Source of the DNA: Cardinalis cardinalis
Lineage: Eukaryota > Chordata > Aves > Passeriformes > Cardinalidae
DNA length: 64,000 bases
Assembly: GCA_014549065.1 (NCBI GenBank)
Contig: JACDOX010000040.1
Span: 149,456-213,455 of the forward strand
Direction of reading: 5' to 3'
Below are positions 1 through 12,400 of this stretch, piece by piece. The position numbers and the translations under genes were made by a program. The notes under the pieces are model-generated. The model worked only from the letters and a program-made list of their open reading frames with translations, searched no databases and was not told the origin of the DNA. Position 1 is the stretch's first letter; every line of letters starts with the position of its first letter.

Positions 1-3000
1 CTTCACTGCAGAGGCAAATTAACTTTGTAATGTTGTGAGTTGAATGTTGCCTTTATGTTAAGTCCTGCTGACACACAATAACCTCACTCAGGCATGCTGC
101 AGAACAGATACAAGATAGAGAAGTGTTGCCAGCTTTCACACACCTTCCCCTAAATTCCNTGCATGAAAAAAGGATGAAATTGTGCTAGAATTCACAGAGA
201 AGTGGTTTACAGAAAAATCTCCTGTATCTTTTCTGGTGACTGGAACCCAGACCAAAATGATCCCCGCAGTTCTCTGCCTCAGCAGTCTGTTAGAAGCTCC
301 CCTTTCTCTTTTATCTTACAGCAGAAGCAGCAGAAATAAAAACTTTCTCTTCCCCCCTCCACAAAACCATGTGTTTGTGCACATGAATAGGGGTTTGCAC
401 ACTGCCAGATCGCTCTGCAGCACCAGTTTAATCTGGATCACATGTGGGCATATGACTGCATTGCTGTCAAACCAGACAGGGCACATGATGGACTTTCACT
501 GTCCTTTTCTGTTAACGTGNATTTATGTCAGCAGGGGGAGAGTGGATGACACCTGACCTCTGACAAGGCCCAGCAGGATGGAGTTAACCTTTTGTGTTCC
601 TCTGANGGGATCCAACAGGGCAGAAGGGATGCGTGGCAGGCAAGCACCCTGCAGCCTGGGGCTGTGCCAGCCTGGATGCCATGAGGACAGCCCAGAAAGG
701 AGGGCTGAACCAGCCAGCCAAGGCTTCACAGCAGGACACGACCCCAGATGCCAGCTTACACTGGCAGATTTAAAATGGATTTGCACTTGGCATCCTGGCT
801 TGAGCCATGGCACAGCAGCCTGTGGCGCTACTCTTCATTGTTTACCTCACACCAGATCACCTCAGAGTGAAATGATGCAAAAAAATAGTTCTAAAATAGC
901 TCTGCTTGTACACTGCCAATGTTCCACTGTAAGGTACAAGGCTCTCAGGGTGCATTTGCCTCCCTGGATCAAGAAGGGAAGCTGAGATCCATCTCCTGGN
1001 CTTCTCTGACAGACTGCTACCATCTCGTGGCCATTCTCGCTCTCTCTGTTGGCAACAGCACCCGACCTCNTTAAAAGCTTACTCTGTTTTCCCCTGTCCT
1101 CTTAGCTGTTCCACTAGAAAAAAACAATTCCTTGGGAAAGAAGTAGCAAACCCAAAGCGCTTTAGATGTACTGTGACACTGTAGAAAGAATAAGATTAAA
1201 GAAAAACGTGTCCAAAATATTTTTCATAAAGTTTACACAAGAATCTGAAAACAGCACCTATCACTTCATTTTGCAAAAGTAAATAAAATTATTTTAAGGA
1301 AATANAACACAGATCTTTTAAAAAAATTAATAATTTGTGAAGAACAATTTCTTCAATATCAAGCAAATTTTAGTGCACTCATCCTGAATTTCTGTCATCC
1401 TTGACTCAATAGGAAACAAATTAAGACTTAGAAAAACAATATAAAGCTTCAAGAAAACAGTGTACATCAAGCTGCCACCAACACAAGAATTTTTTTCCCC
1501 CAAGAAAGAATACAAGAATTCTCACCAGAGGTACTCAGATTTCCTGGGAATCCCAGACCAAAGTTTAGGCTGTGAAGTTCCTCCTGTCAGCTCATGAAAG
1601 GGATAATGCTGCCCAGGGGACAAGACAGATTTGTGATATAGTTTTCATTGGTAGTTCTTCCACTCCAAACTCTGAGCAGTCACTCCTGCCTCCTATCCCT
1701 GCCCTCTCTGCCTCTCCCGTTCACCTCTCTAAACAAAGGATGGACTGTTGGCAAAACANTGCACCTTACACATGATTCCAATTGAGATGATGGGTTTTTT
1801 TAGTATCATGATGATAGAAATAAAATTAGATAATTGAAATAAGAGTATATGACTGAATTTATTTGGTTTATTATTAGATTACAGAAATTATTGTTTATAC
1901 AAGGGAAGNAAATTTCATCATTCATTTCTTTGGGAAAAGAAAAAAGTAATTCTGGAAATCACACCTGTTTGCCTCTCAGGACCATTTTCTCTACAGAGAG
2001 AAACTCATCGATTGCTTTCCAGTGCTGAGGGTGCAGAGTCTGACTCTAGAGGGGGTTGTGTTACCATACGTGGAGTGTGACCATGACAGGGAGGAGGAAA
2101 CTCTCCTGGGTGTGTGAAGAAGCACTGGTCAGTCCCTCGTGTCNNGTACAAACTGATACACCCATAACAAATACAACTCCTGATACAGAGGTTGTGGCCT
2201 TTGTCTTGTGGCAGCAAACAGCAGAACTCCCACGAGTGTTTAGCGCTGGAGAATGTTTGTGGAGCTCTGTTTTTCTGTTTACATCCATGATCAAGAGCAC
2301 ACAGTAACATGCTGGGCATTCCAAGAAGAGGGTTTGAATTCTCCCTCTTCTGCTCAGTAAAGAGCACATCACCCACAGCCCCTTCTGGGGCCATGTATCC
2401 CCTTTGTGACTTGCTTTGGGCGAGGTCCAGGGGGCTGGCAGCCATGCCTACCTGCAATTCAGAGAAATCCTGGGGATGTATATTCACACATAACCCACCT
2501 GGACTCCTGTGTCGGCCAAGGAACTCACCACTGGTGCCTCTAGAACCAGNGGAGGAAAAGCAGNTGTTCCAGAGAGCAAACCCAAGCAGATCCAAAATTC
2601 AGTGCTCTGAACTGTTCCTCATGACTACATACCTTCATGGACAACAGAGGAAGCTGCAGGAGTCCAGCCAGTTTGCTTAGGTGGCTGTGACCTCCAACAC
2701 CACAGTTATCCCTGAACTCCTGTGCAAATTGACCTTTCTGCTGGGCCTTCATCACAAAACCCACCAGACTTTGCTGCTCATGCCTCCTCAGACAGCTGAA
2801 AACATCCTGTCTCAGTTACACAGGGGCAGGAGCACCACCCAGGGATGGAACAATGGTGGAGTATGCAGATTAAGACACTAGGTCTGGTTCTTCTGCAGGC
2901 CACAAAANAAACTAAAAGAGGCAGCTCTTCTCTGGAAATAAAATCAGACTAGCCTGCTATGGACTTTCAATTTTATTTTAGTATTTAAGTTTAACTGGTT

Positions 3001-4259
3001 TAAGATCAAGACTGCCCCCTAGCTAATTTGTGACAGAAGACAGTTGGCACTGTTCTTACAGATTAAGACTCTTTCAATTATTCCCCTGCATTTTCCCTGT
3101 AAAACCTCAAGGTGGTAGATAGGAAAGGGAAAATATATTAGTGATCACATTACTGTGAAGCTGTAAACAAAATTGGTAATTGATCTACTCATACTTAATG
3201 GTTCTTGATCTAGGTGAGTATTTCTCTCAGTCTCACCTTGCAGCTCACCCTTAACCACCAGTTTATGAGCCAGGCCTCCCTTAGAGTTAGGTATCCACTG
3301 CAGGTTAAAAATGGGTTCATCAGTTTTGTGTTTAATTCCTTTACTTCTCATATATGATGTCACCTATACTTGAAACCAGATCCTTCAGATGAAAATCTTN
3401 TGTTTATTAAGGAGTTTTGTCTGTTGTGAAGAGAATTTAATCTAGAAACCAGACCTAAAGCAATGAGAATTATTTTTTCTAGTAAAAATTAGTACTACTG
3501 GTGCTGTATCTGCTTCAGACCCAAATCAAATACAAAGTCACATGAAACCAAACTTCCATCTTTTGGCCTGATATAAGGAGATAGTAGGAAGGCTAGGGAA
3601 TGCTTTGAAGGGGGATCCTTTCATATCTATGATCCTATGACAAGTAACCAACTCAAAGCAGTGTGGCGGTCAGCGCACAGTACCCGCAGTCCCAACCACC
3701 CAATAAATACATTTTTTTCAACACCTTTTCTCTGCCTGTCGTGTTTTCATTTNAGTGGCTTTTCCCAACTTCGAAGAATTCCTTGCTGGCAAGAAAATCG
3801 CCCCCCACTGACTTCCGATGTCTCCTTGTGACCCCTAAATTGCAGCTTGTCCAGATGTAGGCCTGCATTTCTGCACAGAACTCCTCCTTGTTGCTGCTGT
3901 CTGTATAAATCTGTTCACANCACACAAAGGCAAACAAAAGAAAACAAATTAGCCATACATGTCAATTAGAGAAATTGCTGTCATAGCTAAATTGAGTGAA
4001 ACAAAGCTGCAGGCAGATAAAGTTCAGACTTTAGTCCCGAGGTCTTAGAGATTCAGTATGAATCTCATGTCCAGTTATCAGCAATGTCAGTACTGTATTT
4101 CAGGGCTACAGGGTTAAATGTGAATGTCAGCTAATAACTGGTTTTATGCAGTCTGTACAGAATTCCTAGTGGAAGACTATTTCAAGATAGTGAAGACTAA
4201 GGCAGTTTGTGTCCTTTATATATACAACAAATTGCAATTCAGAAATCATAAAATAAAAA
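1..4259. other. Intergenic, no gene recognised
   Basis: No open frame here is flanked by convincing splice sites or resembles a protein I know. A short stretch near 3613-3640 (GATCC...TCTATGATCCTATGA) resembles the tail of a CR1 element, but is too short to call firmly. By synteny this could be the 5' side of the former AGBL3 locus, but I found no AGBL3 N-terminal exon. Confidence 0.5.
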
Positions 4260-4930
4260 TTGGAAATGCATAGAGGTGGGACCGAGATATCTATGACCTT
4301 ATTCTGCCTCTTTTTTCAGAGTGGATATTCACTACCCTTGAATCATTGCACACTACAACAGGTTTGGACACAATGCTGCCATAGCAAANTCCTGACAAAG
4401 GAGGTTTTATCTAGAAGGGATTTATCTAGGAGAAGATGTGAACAGCCTAAGAAACCTTGCTGTCAGATGTTGGAAGATGAAGCCCTTGCTTTGATCTACT
4501 TTACAAATATAATTCAAAACCTGATGAATCAATGTGATTTTCCATGTAATTTTAAAGCACTTGGGAATAAATTATTTTGCTATAGATGGGGAAGCAAACT
4601 AGTCACAGTTACACATCTGCCTCATCTTTGAGTTCTGCTTGTCCTGTTACTTATCCCAGAAGTCCAGCTCAGCTCAAGCCATTGTTCTCAGTGAAAAACA
4701 ATATGAGCCAGCTTAAAATGAGTTTGTTGAGAAAATATGAGCAAAGAATGATAAGAGCCAAAAGAGAAAGTGAAAAATATGAGATCTGTGTAGCTGCAAC
4801 ATCAACACTGAAGTCTGTGTTGGAAGGATATTTTGTTTTTGCCAAAATTTATAAACAACACCTGGTCAGATTGGATCAGTTCCTGAATACAGACTTCTCT
4901 GTCTGGCACAGATTCATTGGACAGAGTTGA
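4260..4930 (+). other. Unassigned open frames, possible exon or decayed gene
   Basis: Two overlapping + frames stay open: 4260-4631, then 4586-4930. The first is preceded by a good acceptor (CTCTTTTTTCAG, ending near 4320), the second by TTTTGCTATAG just before 4586. The second frame encodes about 100 residues with a basic, coiled-coil-like centre (LLRKYEQRMIRAKRESEKYE) and ends at a TGA at 4930. I do not recognise either peptide. The 40-base gap between a possible donor and the second acceptor is too short for a normal intron, so one intact gene is unlikely. It could be a terminal exon, a frameshifted pseudogene or chance. Confidence 0.2.
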
Positions 4931-6090
4931 AGGGATTAGTTGCCTTATTCCACTGTCATTGGCTGAGTATCAGATTTATTTATTCTTTCCTGTGTTTGCT
5001 AAGTTGATCCAGTTGCCTTGGATGAACTTGGAACTTCTGGCAATTGGAAATTTTGGTCCTGGGATTCTTTTACATGGATAAGAAAGNATTATAATAGGCT
5101 TGCAATCCTAGGATAACTAGTTGTGGCCACAAAATGTTCAGAAGCACAAAACTGAAGGTGATTTGGTACCTTTCTTGAAGCAAATAGAGTTAGTAAAGGT
5201 GTGTAATACACAGAAAAGCACTGGTACTCTTTGAGATTAGTTCATTTAGAAATTAGCTGCTTCTGCAGGATGGGCATATTACCTGTCATGAGTAGGTTGC
5301 TACACTTGGTGCCCAGGAGAACTGGTAATTGCTGTGTAGGAAAGAACCTCTGTCCTTTGCAGCTGGACATGCTAATTTACTGCAAGGGATAAGAGANGAG
5401 GGAACAAACACTCTGAATCTCAGCTCCCTGCCTTTTTGCAAACAAGGACAGGGATTTCTTTTACAGTATTTTAGTTGCTGCTCTTTAAAAATGCAACTTT
5501 CCATGAATTAATTACTGACTTGAATTTTGTGCACAAGCAACTTGAAGTGAATCTTACTGCAATCTGTACAGCTCTCCAGCAAAGTAGGTGTTGTGGTATT
5601 GTGATTCTCAGCCTTCATTAATGAAACTTTCCAAGCAAGGGGAAGAAAACTGCTGCCTTAAAGTGTGGCCAGNTGTCCCTGCTGCTCCTGAGGAATGACA
5701 AGCAGTTAGTAATTCCTGGGACAGCAAACATCAAGCTGCAGTAGAACATGGGTGCTTGCTTGGCACTGAATGTGTTCTCTAGGTGATAATCATGCACACA
5801 AACTCAACACATTTCTTAAGCACCTCCTTTTAAAGCATAGTGTGGAGAATGTTCTAAGAAGCTCTACTTATTACTAAGAGTTCTAATCAAGACACCAGCT
5901 GCATTACTGCCATGCTTGGTGAGATTAGGCATCCTCTCCCAGNAGTTGCTTAGACTTTGGTTTATAACACTGTGAATCAGATTAGCACCTGGTTCACTGC
6001 AGGGTGCTTCNTCATGGCCTTGCACATTGTTTGACACAACCTCATGCTACAGTGCTAGCCAGCATCACATTGTTTGTCTGCTCTCTGCCT
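4931..6090. other. No gene seen
   Basis: AT-rich, non-repetitive sequence directly upstream of the AGBL3 remnant. No frame here could be aligned by eye to the N-terminal part of AGBL3. Confidence 0.4.
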
Positions 6091-6879
6091 ACTAATTCNG
6101 TGTTTGAGTACTGGCTGACCCCACACCAACCTCCACACAAGCACACACACACAGTGATGCTACTTCCAAGCAGGCAATGTGCAGGGAGGGATGCTTTAGT
6201 GCTTCACTGCTGACAGCTTTAGCAAGGAAACAGCCTGTACTGACATGGCTTGTGGCCACTGCTGCACTCAGAAACCAGCACTAAGGAACAGCACAAGAAN
6301 TGGCTGATAAAGGACTGGAAATAAATCAAGTATTGCAAAAACAACGTAGGGCAAGACAGACATTATTATTTCTCACTCACTTGGATGTTCCAGTTCCCTG
6401 ACCAAGACACCTGCTACTTTGCCCNCTACTATCCTTACGCCTCCAACAACCTGCAGGAGTACCTGGTGGCCATCTCTAAAGGCCCAGNGGTGTCTAAGTT
6501 CTGCAAGGTTCACATCTTATGCTGCTCAGTGTGAAACACACAGTGTATGTTTTAACCATCACCACCACTACCCCCCTCCAAAAGTGGCAAGGGCACCCAG
6601 CAGAAGGCTGCAATAGTGACAGTGAGGGTGCATCCAGGAGGAACTAAGAATTCCTGGTTAACAAAGGCTTTATGGATTTCATTCTTGGTGACTCAAGCAA
6701 AGCTCAACTCCTGCAGGACAATTGTGTCTTGAAAGTACAACCTATTATTTAATTCAGGTGNTTTGATTGTGGAAAATCACCACTGCATTTTAACAGGCCA
6801 GGAGCTGTACTTCCAGTATAGATCTATTTTGAAGAAATATTCCCCTTCCATTTGGTATAACTAAAGCATGGTCCAAATG
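6091..6879 (+). pseudogene. AGBL3: AGBL3 (cytosolic carboxypeptidase 3) pseudogene remnant
   Basis: Conceptual translation in shifting frames follows the AGBL3 N-domain and the start of the M14 carboxypeptidase domain in order. Examples: HYYFSLTWMFQFPDQDTCYF at about 6361-6420, then YPYASNNLQEYL, then SKFCKVHILC, then VYVLTITT, then AAIVTVRVHPGG, then GDSSKAQLLQDN, and finally YSPSIWYN. Intact AGBL3 is a deglutamylase that trims tubulin and other proteins. This copy is dead. In-frame stops lie at 6155 (TGA), 6197 (TAG), 6241 (TGA), 6322 (TAA), 6532 (TGA) and 6862 (TAA). There are frameshifts near 6152, 6235, 6530, 6660 and 6750. The zinc-binding HxxE motif reads H-P-G-G at 6631-6642, so the glutamate is lost. 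A GTAATC at the right end could be the old splice donor, which would argue for decay in place rather than retrocopy. Position beside TMEM140/CYREN matches the mammalian order. Family sequence was compared from memory. Confidence 0.85.
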
Positions 6880-9244
6880 TAATCTTATTTTCTTTCCCTT
6901 TAGAATATCCTATTCTCCTTTCCACTATATCTTTGGTAGTTTGATGTCTCTGTGTCCCTTATTGTTTTGGTATTGTTTACATCTTTGCACTGCACCCAAG
7001 CCTTTCTGATTGCTTTTTTTAGGTTAAGTCTCTTTTCAGAATAGGTTATTTTTTCTTCAGTATTGTGCAGGTTTTCTTTTAATATATTTTCTCTTTTCTG
7101 GCAATATCTTCAGAGTAAAAGAGTAGAAAAGAACAATGTCTTGTCCTTCAAGACATTTTCAGTGTATTTCTCCCCATGTCCTCTGCAAAAATTTACTTAT
7201 CCAATTCTTTATTTCTTTCATTTTCTTCTTTTCTGGCATACAGCCACTTTTGAGAATGAAGATAGGTTTAGAATAGATCCCAGATGTCCTTTTGATGGCA
7301 AAGATTGCCAAGTTTGCTGTATGTTTTGCTACAAATGGCTTTGATTTGTTGTGCAGACTTCTGCTCACAAAGACATTGATGGATATAAAATTAAACCTTC
7401 TGGTATTAAACTAAACCCTAAACCAGTAAATTAAATCTCTCCAGTTTAACTTCTATAACAAACTAACACAAAAAAGACTCTTGTGCAGAAGGCCAGCATC
7501 ATAATTAGTACATTTAATGTTTTTCACCTTGTTACAGGCTGTTTTAAATAATGTTTATGTTCTTTCAAATGAATGCTTTGGTCTGTAGATCCCTAACTTA
7601 AAGGAGACTGATGCTTCAGGCTGCAGACAAAACATTTCTTTCCATATGAAAGACTTGGAGTCCATAGGACAGTATTTCCACAATGTGGAAATACTTTGAC
7701 TACTGTGTAAATAATATGCAGGTAAAGGAAGTTTTCCCTACACCCTTTCTCCTGCCTCGTTAGTCCAGCTGTAAAAAACATAACAAGCTGTAGGTTTAAT
7801 AAATTTGATAACTGCTTTCTCTAAGCAATAAACTAAATTTGGGGTATTTCTCACTATTATCTATGCCTGAAGGAACATGAGAAGGCAGTGAAACAGCAAG
7901 GAAGGGTAAATTCCAAGCTCCTGAATTTTGATGCATTAAACTGGAATTCCAGGTAACTTAGAACTATCCAGATATGCTACAATTTATTATATCTTCTCTG
8001 TATCTCATGAAAGAATGCCAGACTAAATGTTAGAAATGTCACTAAACTAGACTTTCAGGAGTCACACTATTCAATTTAACACTTCTTAAAAGATTGCACA
8101 CAACCATTTTAGCCAAACCTTAACAGGCAGTTCACTGGAAGAAACAAAGCACTGTATCTATGCCAGGTGGCCTTTCTGAGGAGAAAAAAACTGTGGTGAT
8201 ACAGAGCTTGGTCTNTTGCATCACTCAAATCAATATGCTGTTTTTTCTGCAGCCTTACATTTTGCAGATCAATCTAGGCACAATGAAAGGTGCATTATTT
8301 GGTTTTGTGTAAACCCTATTTGATTAACCATGGAAGACACTATTCTGATTNCTTTTAGCCAAAGTGGTGAAGTTCAGAGAAACTGACAGCAGACAAGGAT
8401 CTGTATGCTGACCAAACAATACACCTATTAAACATGATCAGCTCCTCTGGGGTTGGGATTGAAGGTACTTGAGATGATAGTTNGTGNTCNGACTTAGGTG
8501 TTTATTGTTTCTTATTAGTGTTACAGCCTCGTAGCTGTGAGTTCTGCAGTCTTTCATTAGTAAGGTACAAAATGGTTAACTATCTCTTGTTATAAGGCCT
8601 TTTAAGGTTAAATTGTCCAATTAAGAAATGATACATAATTTTCCTTTTTAACTCAATAACTAATTCTTTGAAGCCTGCATTGTGGACTTTTCTGTTTAGT
8701 TACAAAACATCACCTAAACTTATGGAGAAGAAGGAAGAAGAAAGTAAANAAGAACAACCNGTTTCTGTCTTAAAACTTTCATTTTGTTTCATATTTATTA
8801 CTATATTTTAAAATCTTAAACTCTAAGTCTTCCATTCTGTGATATTANACANTTCTAACTAACTACACATCTGCAATTCTAGTGTTATCAATCAATTTTG
8901 GAAGCCTTCTCCNCAGCCTCAGGTTAAATGTAGTGTTCTCTTGGGGGTCTGTGCCTTTCAGCACAGAAAGTTTAAAATTCTCAGCATCTGGGGTTCCAAC
9001 ACTCCTTCTGTGTAGACTGTGAGATCAGAGGTGCTGGTGATTTTAGAGAGGTNAGCATTGTGTGTTATGAAGAGCTGTGGCTCTAACATGGTCATTTATG
9101 AGGGAATAAAACCTTTGTATGTTTCTCTTTTGGGGAAACATTAATAGGTTGGATCTAGCTTATCAAATTTAAGATGTCCATAGTATAGAAATCAAGATCT
9201 GAGCTATACAACTGGTCCTGAAATGCAAAGAAATAAAAAGACAC
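6880..9244. other. No gene recognised
   Basis: AT-rich sequence. The later AGBL3 exons (carrying the DLHGHSRK and MEATFCGS motifs) would be expected in this direction, but I could not find them by reading. N bases are unusually dense around 8210-8910. Confidence 0.4.
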
Positions 9245-9495
9245 ATGCATAAATTTAGATTAAATATTAGGAAAAAATTCTTCACTATGAGGCTGAAGAC
9301 TCACGAGAACATGCTGGCCAGAGAAGCTGTTGATGTTTTATCCCTGGAAGAGCTCAAGGTAGGTTGGATGGGACTTGGAGCAACCTGGTCTAGTGGAAGG
9401 TATCCCTACCCATGGCAGAGGATCTGGAACTAGGTGATCNTTAAGGTATCTTCCAACCCAGACCACTCTGTGATTCTGTGATGGTTCTGTGATCT
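9245..9495 (+). mobile_element. CR1 retrotransposon 3' end
   Basis: This stretch matches the typical CR1 3' region: a GGTTGGATGGG-type core, then CTGGTCTAGTGGAAGG, CCATGGCAGAGG, CTTCCAACCCAGACCA, and the diagnostic ATTCTGTGAT-type terminal repeats at 9472-9493. It is 5'-truncated, as most avian CR1 copies are. The open frame inside it is a repeat artefact. Confidence 0.9.
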
Positions 9496-12400
9496 TGATG
9501 CATCATCAGAGGTCAGATGAGCAGTGCAGACCAGAAGTATTCATTTTCCCTGTAGCTTAACCCTGATCCTCCAGAAGGCATTTTTTATTCCAAGGAAGGT
9601 GGGTAAGCAGAGTAAGCAGTCCCAGGGTCAGGATGGGGAGGGCACAGGCATTAAGCACAAGAAGCATCATGCTCTGTAGTTCAGAGAGCTCAGGGGCTGT
9701 GTCCTCCTCTCACACATGCAGAGGAGCCATCACAGTGTCACTAAGGGCCCGTTGCCTACATCTAAGCTCATAGGCAAATGTAGCCTCAGATTTAAAAGAG
9801 GGATTTCACAGGATGACAAGGAGACATTTTATTTTTCTGTAACCTATATTTGCTTGCTTTGCTGAGATAAAAAAGGGTTGAAGTATGTTTTTCTCCTAGT
9901 TTACTTGGTGTTTGTTTATTTCATGCTTGTGATTGACATACTATTACTCAAGAGGCTTCCCACAGATATGCAAAGCAAACTCCTGTGAGTAAACAACTTT
10001 TAGAAAGCTTGGGGATGAAATTTAGCCAACAATAATAGTTCCTGTAAATTGTTGCTTCCTGTTTGTGACATAAATACTGTCTTTTTTTTCTGTTGTTTAT
10101 TTACTGTTGTAAATAAACAACAGAAAAAAAGGAAAACTTAGCAGAGGAGGAGATGTTCAGGACTGAACACCACTTTGGCNGCCTAAGAACCTGACTCCGT
10201 AAGGCTGTGCTTGCTAAGACCNATAAACAGCAGTATACATTGCAAAACTACTTGTCATACCGAGCTCCACTAGGTCCTGTTCTGTCACTTTGGTGCTCAA
10301 ATACAAGCAAAGACATATTTCATGCAATGAATTGTATGGATGGCATTCTTACATGTTTCATGCAATGAATAATGTTCTTTTGCTGGACGTGTACCAGAAG
10401 CAAAACATGTCAGGGTGATGCTGTTACTATGTAAAGCAAGTAACAAGAGTTTACCAAATCGATCATGATCCCTTCAAGAAACAACTTTTCTTCTTCTCAT
10501 GATTATGTATGTGCATTTCACCATGTGGTTCCACTCCAGTGACTAAGTTTATTAGATCAAAAGACTAAACAAAATTTCTGTTGCTGATCTTGATGAAAGT
10601 TGTTAAAGACATTTGAAAAAAGGTGAACAGCAAGGAACATCACAGCTGCAGTAGAGTTTTTGACAGAAATTCATTCTGGAGCTGCACACAGCGCTCAACA
10701 GCACTTGGCTGATTTTCAGCCTAGAAAACTGTATGGCCTCAAGATGTAAAATAGGAGCATTGTTATTGTTGCCTAGAGAAAACAAACTGTTATTTGGAAA
10801 GAAGTATTTCAATGGGTGNTATTCTTTTTATGTACATACACTTTATAATGCTGACTGCTTTGTTAATGTTTTCATTGGTTCAAGAGGTAGACAAGTATTT
10901 CTTACTTTTTGCATTTTATGCCAATTCTTCCTTTCAGAAGCCCAAACATATGAAAAACAGAGCAGTGGCAATTAATACTACTGAGAAAGCATAGCTGTCC
11001 AGTTCCCAGACTAAAAATAAACAAGCCATATTGAGTAGGAAGTGAGCTCCCTGGTCAATAGGATATGTTTGTATCCAGGTTCATAAATATTTGCTAAAAA
11101 GAACAGCATAAGGGATTCAACCTTGAGCAGCTTTCTTACATGTACTCCTTCCGGCATTGTGATTATCATGTTTATCTACAATTGTTGGTTTGGGTTGTTG
11201 GGGATTTTTTAATTTNTAACTCTAATATCCCCCTATGAATCAAAATGGTCACCAAGACACCATAAAGAAAACACCCTAAAACATCAGGAGAACATTTTCA
11301 CAGCATGGCTAAGAACAGAAGTCATAAAAGTAAAAATACCCNTATTTTTCATCCCAAGAGCAACATGCTTTGGATGTTTGGGGCTTTTTTTCTGACCAGA
11401 GACAGATATATAAAAAATTTAATTTAATCAGTGTAACTTTACACAAACAAAAAATTTTGTCACCAAAAGAAAAATACCAGCCTCTACACAGTAACTGTTT
11501 TCCCATTAGTTGTTGAACTCTTACCGAGATTCCCCTGTCCCAGCCTGGTGTACACTCCCTGAACAGCCCCTAAAGTGGCTGACTGATAGATAATACCCCT
11601 TTGTCAACCAATCTTTTGGAACTTGTTAGTCATAATAATTCATTCCTGTTTCTATTCTTTTTTCAGAAACTCAAGGCACTACTCTGTTTCACAGACTCAA
11701 GGCACTGATACTCAGCCTAAGATATTTCAAGTACCTGAGCCAGTGAAAGAAAGTAAACACTACAAGTTTGTTTAATTCTTTAAATACCAATAAGCAATTT
11801 TTTTTCTATAACCTCAAATCTCAGTAAAGAGTGTGTTCCACAAAGAGAACAGAGTTCTTTGGCTGGATTTCCTTCAATCTCAGCATTTGAAAGAGCTCAT
11901 TTTTCTGTAATTTAAACTGTCTTCATCACATTACTACACTATGATTTACTGATTGACAACGATCTCAGTGGAGAAAAAATAAACCCAAGGCAAATTCCAG
12001 AGAGGTTAAAAAATATTTTCTCCTATTGGCAGTAGGGTACATGTATTTGTAATAATGTGCTCATTGGGNTAAATAATTAATGAAATTCAATATCAACTGT
12101 AAAGACACCTCTTTTCTTAGAATAAAAGGTTTTAAAAAATGTTATAAATATTCTTTGTTTCTCAAGGGACAAACCACTCCATACACTGTCAGACCTGGTG
12201 CATCTCACCTGTTGATCATGGACCTCACCCAGAGGTTCTGTGAGGGCAGTGCAGCACTAAGGCCAGCTGCAGCTAACCCGGCCCATGTCCAGCTGTGAGA
12301 CACATCTGGTGGCTCAGGTGATGCTGAGAGACAGAGCCCAGGGACCTGGCCTGCAGCACTGACTCGGGCACTGCCATCAGTGTCACAGCAGCCTGTCACA

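Noticed and set aside
4586..4930. C-terminal exon of AGBL3
   Set aside because: The AGBL3 remnant at 6091-6879 is on the same strand and encodes the N-domain and early catalytic domain. A C-terminal exon should lie to its right, not to its left.
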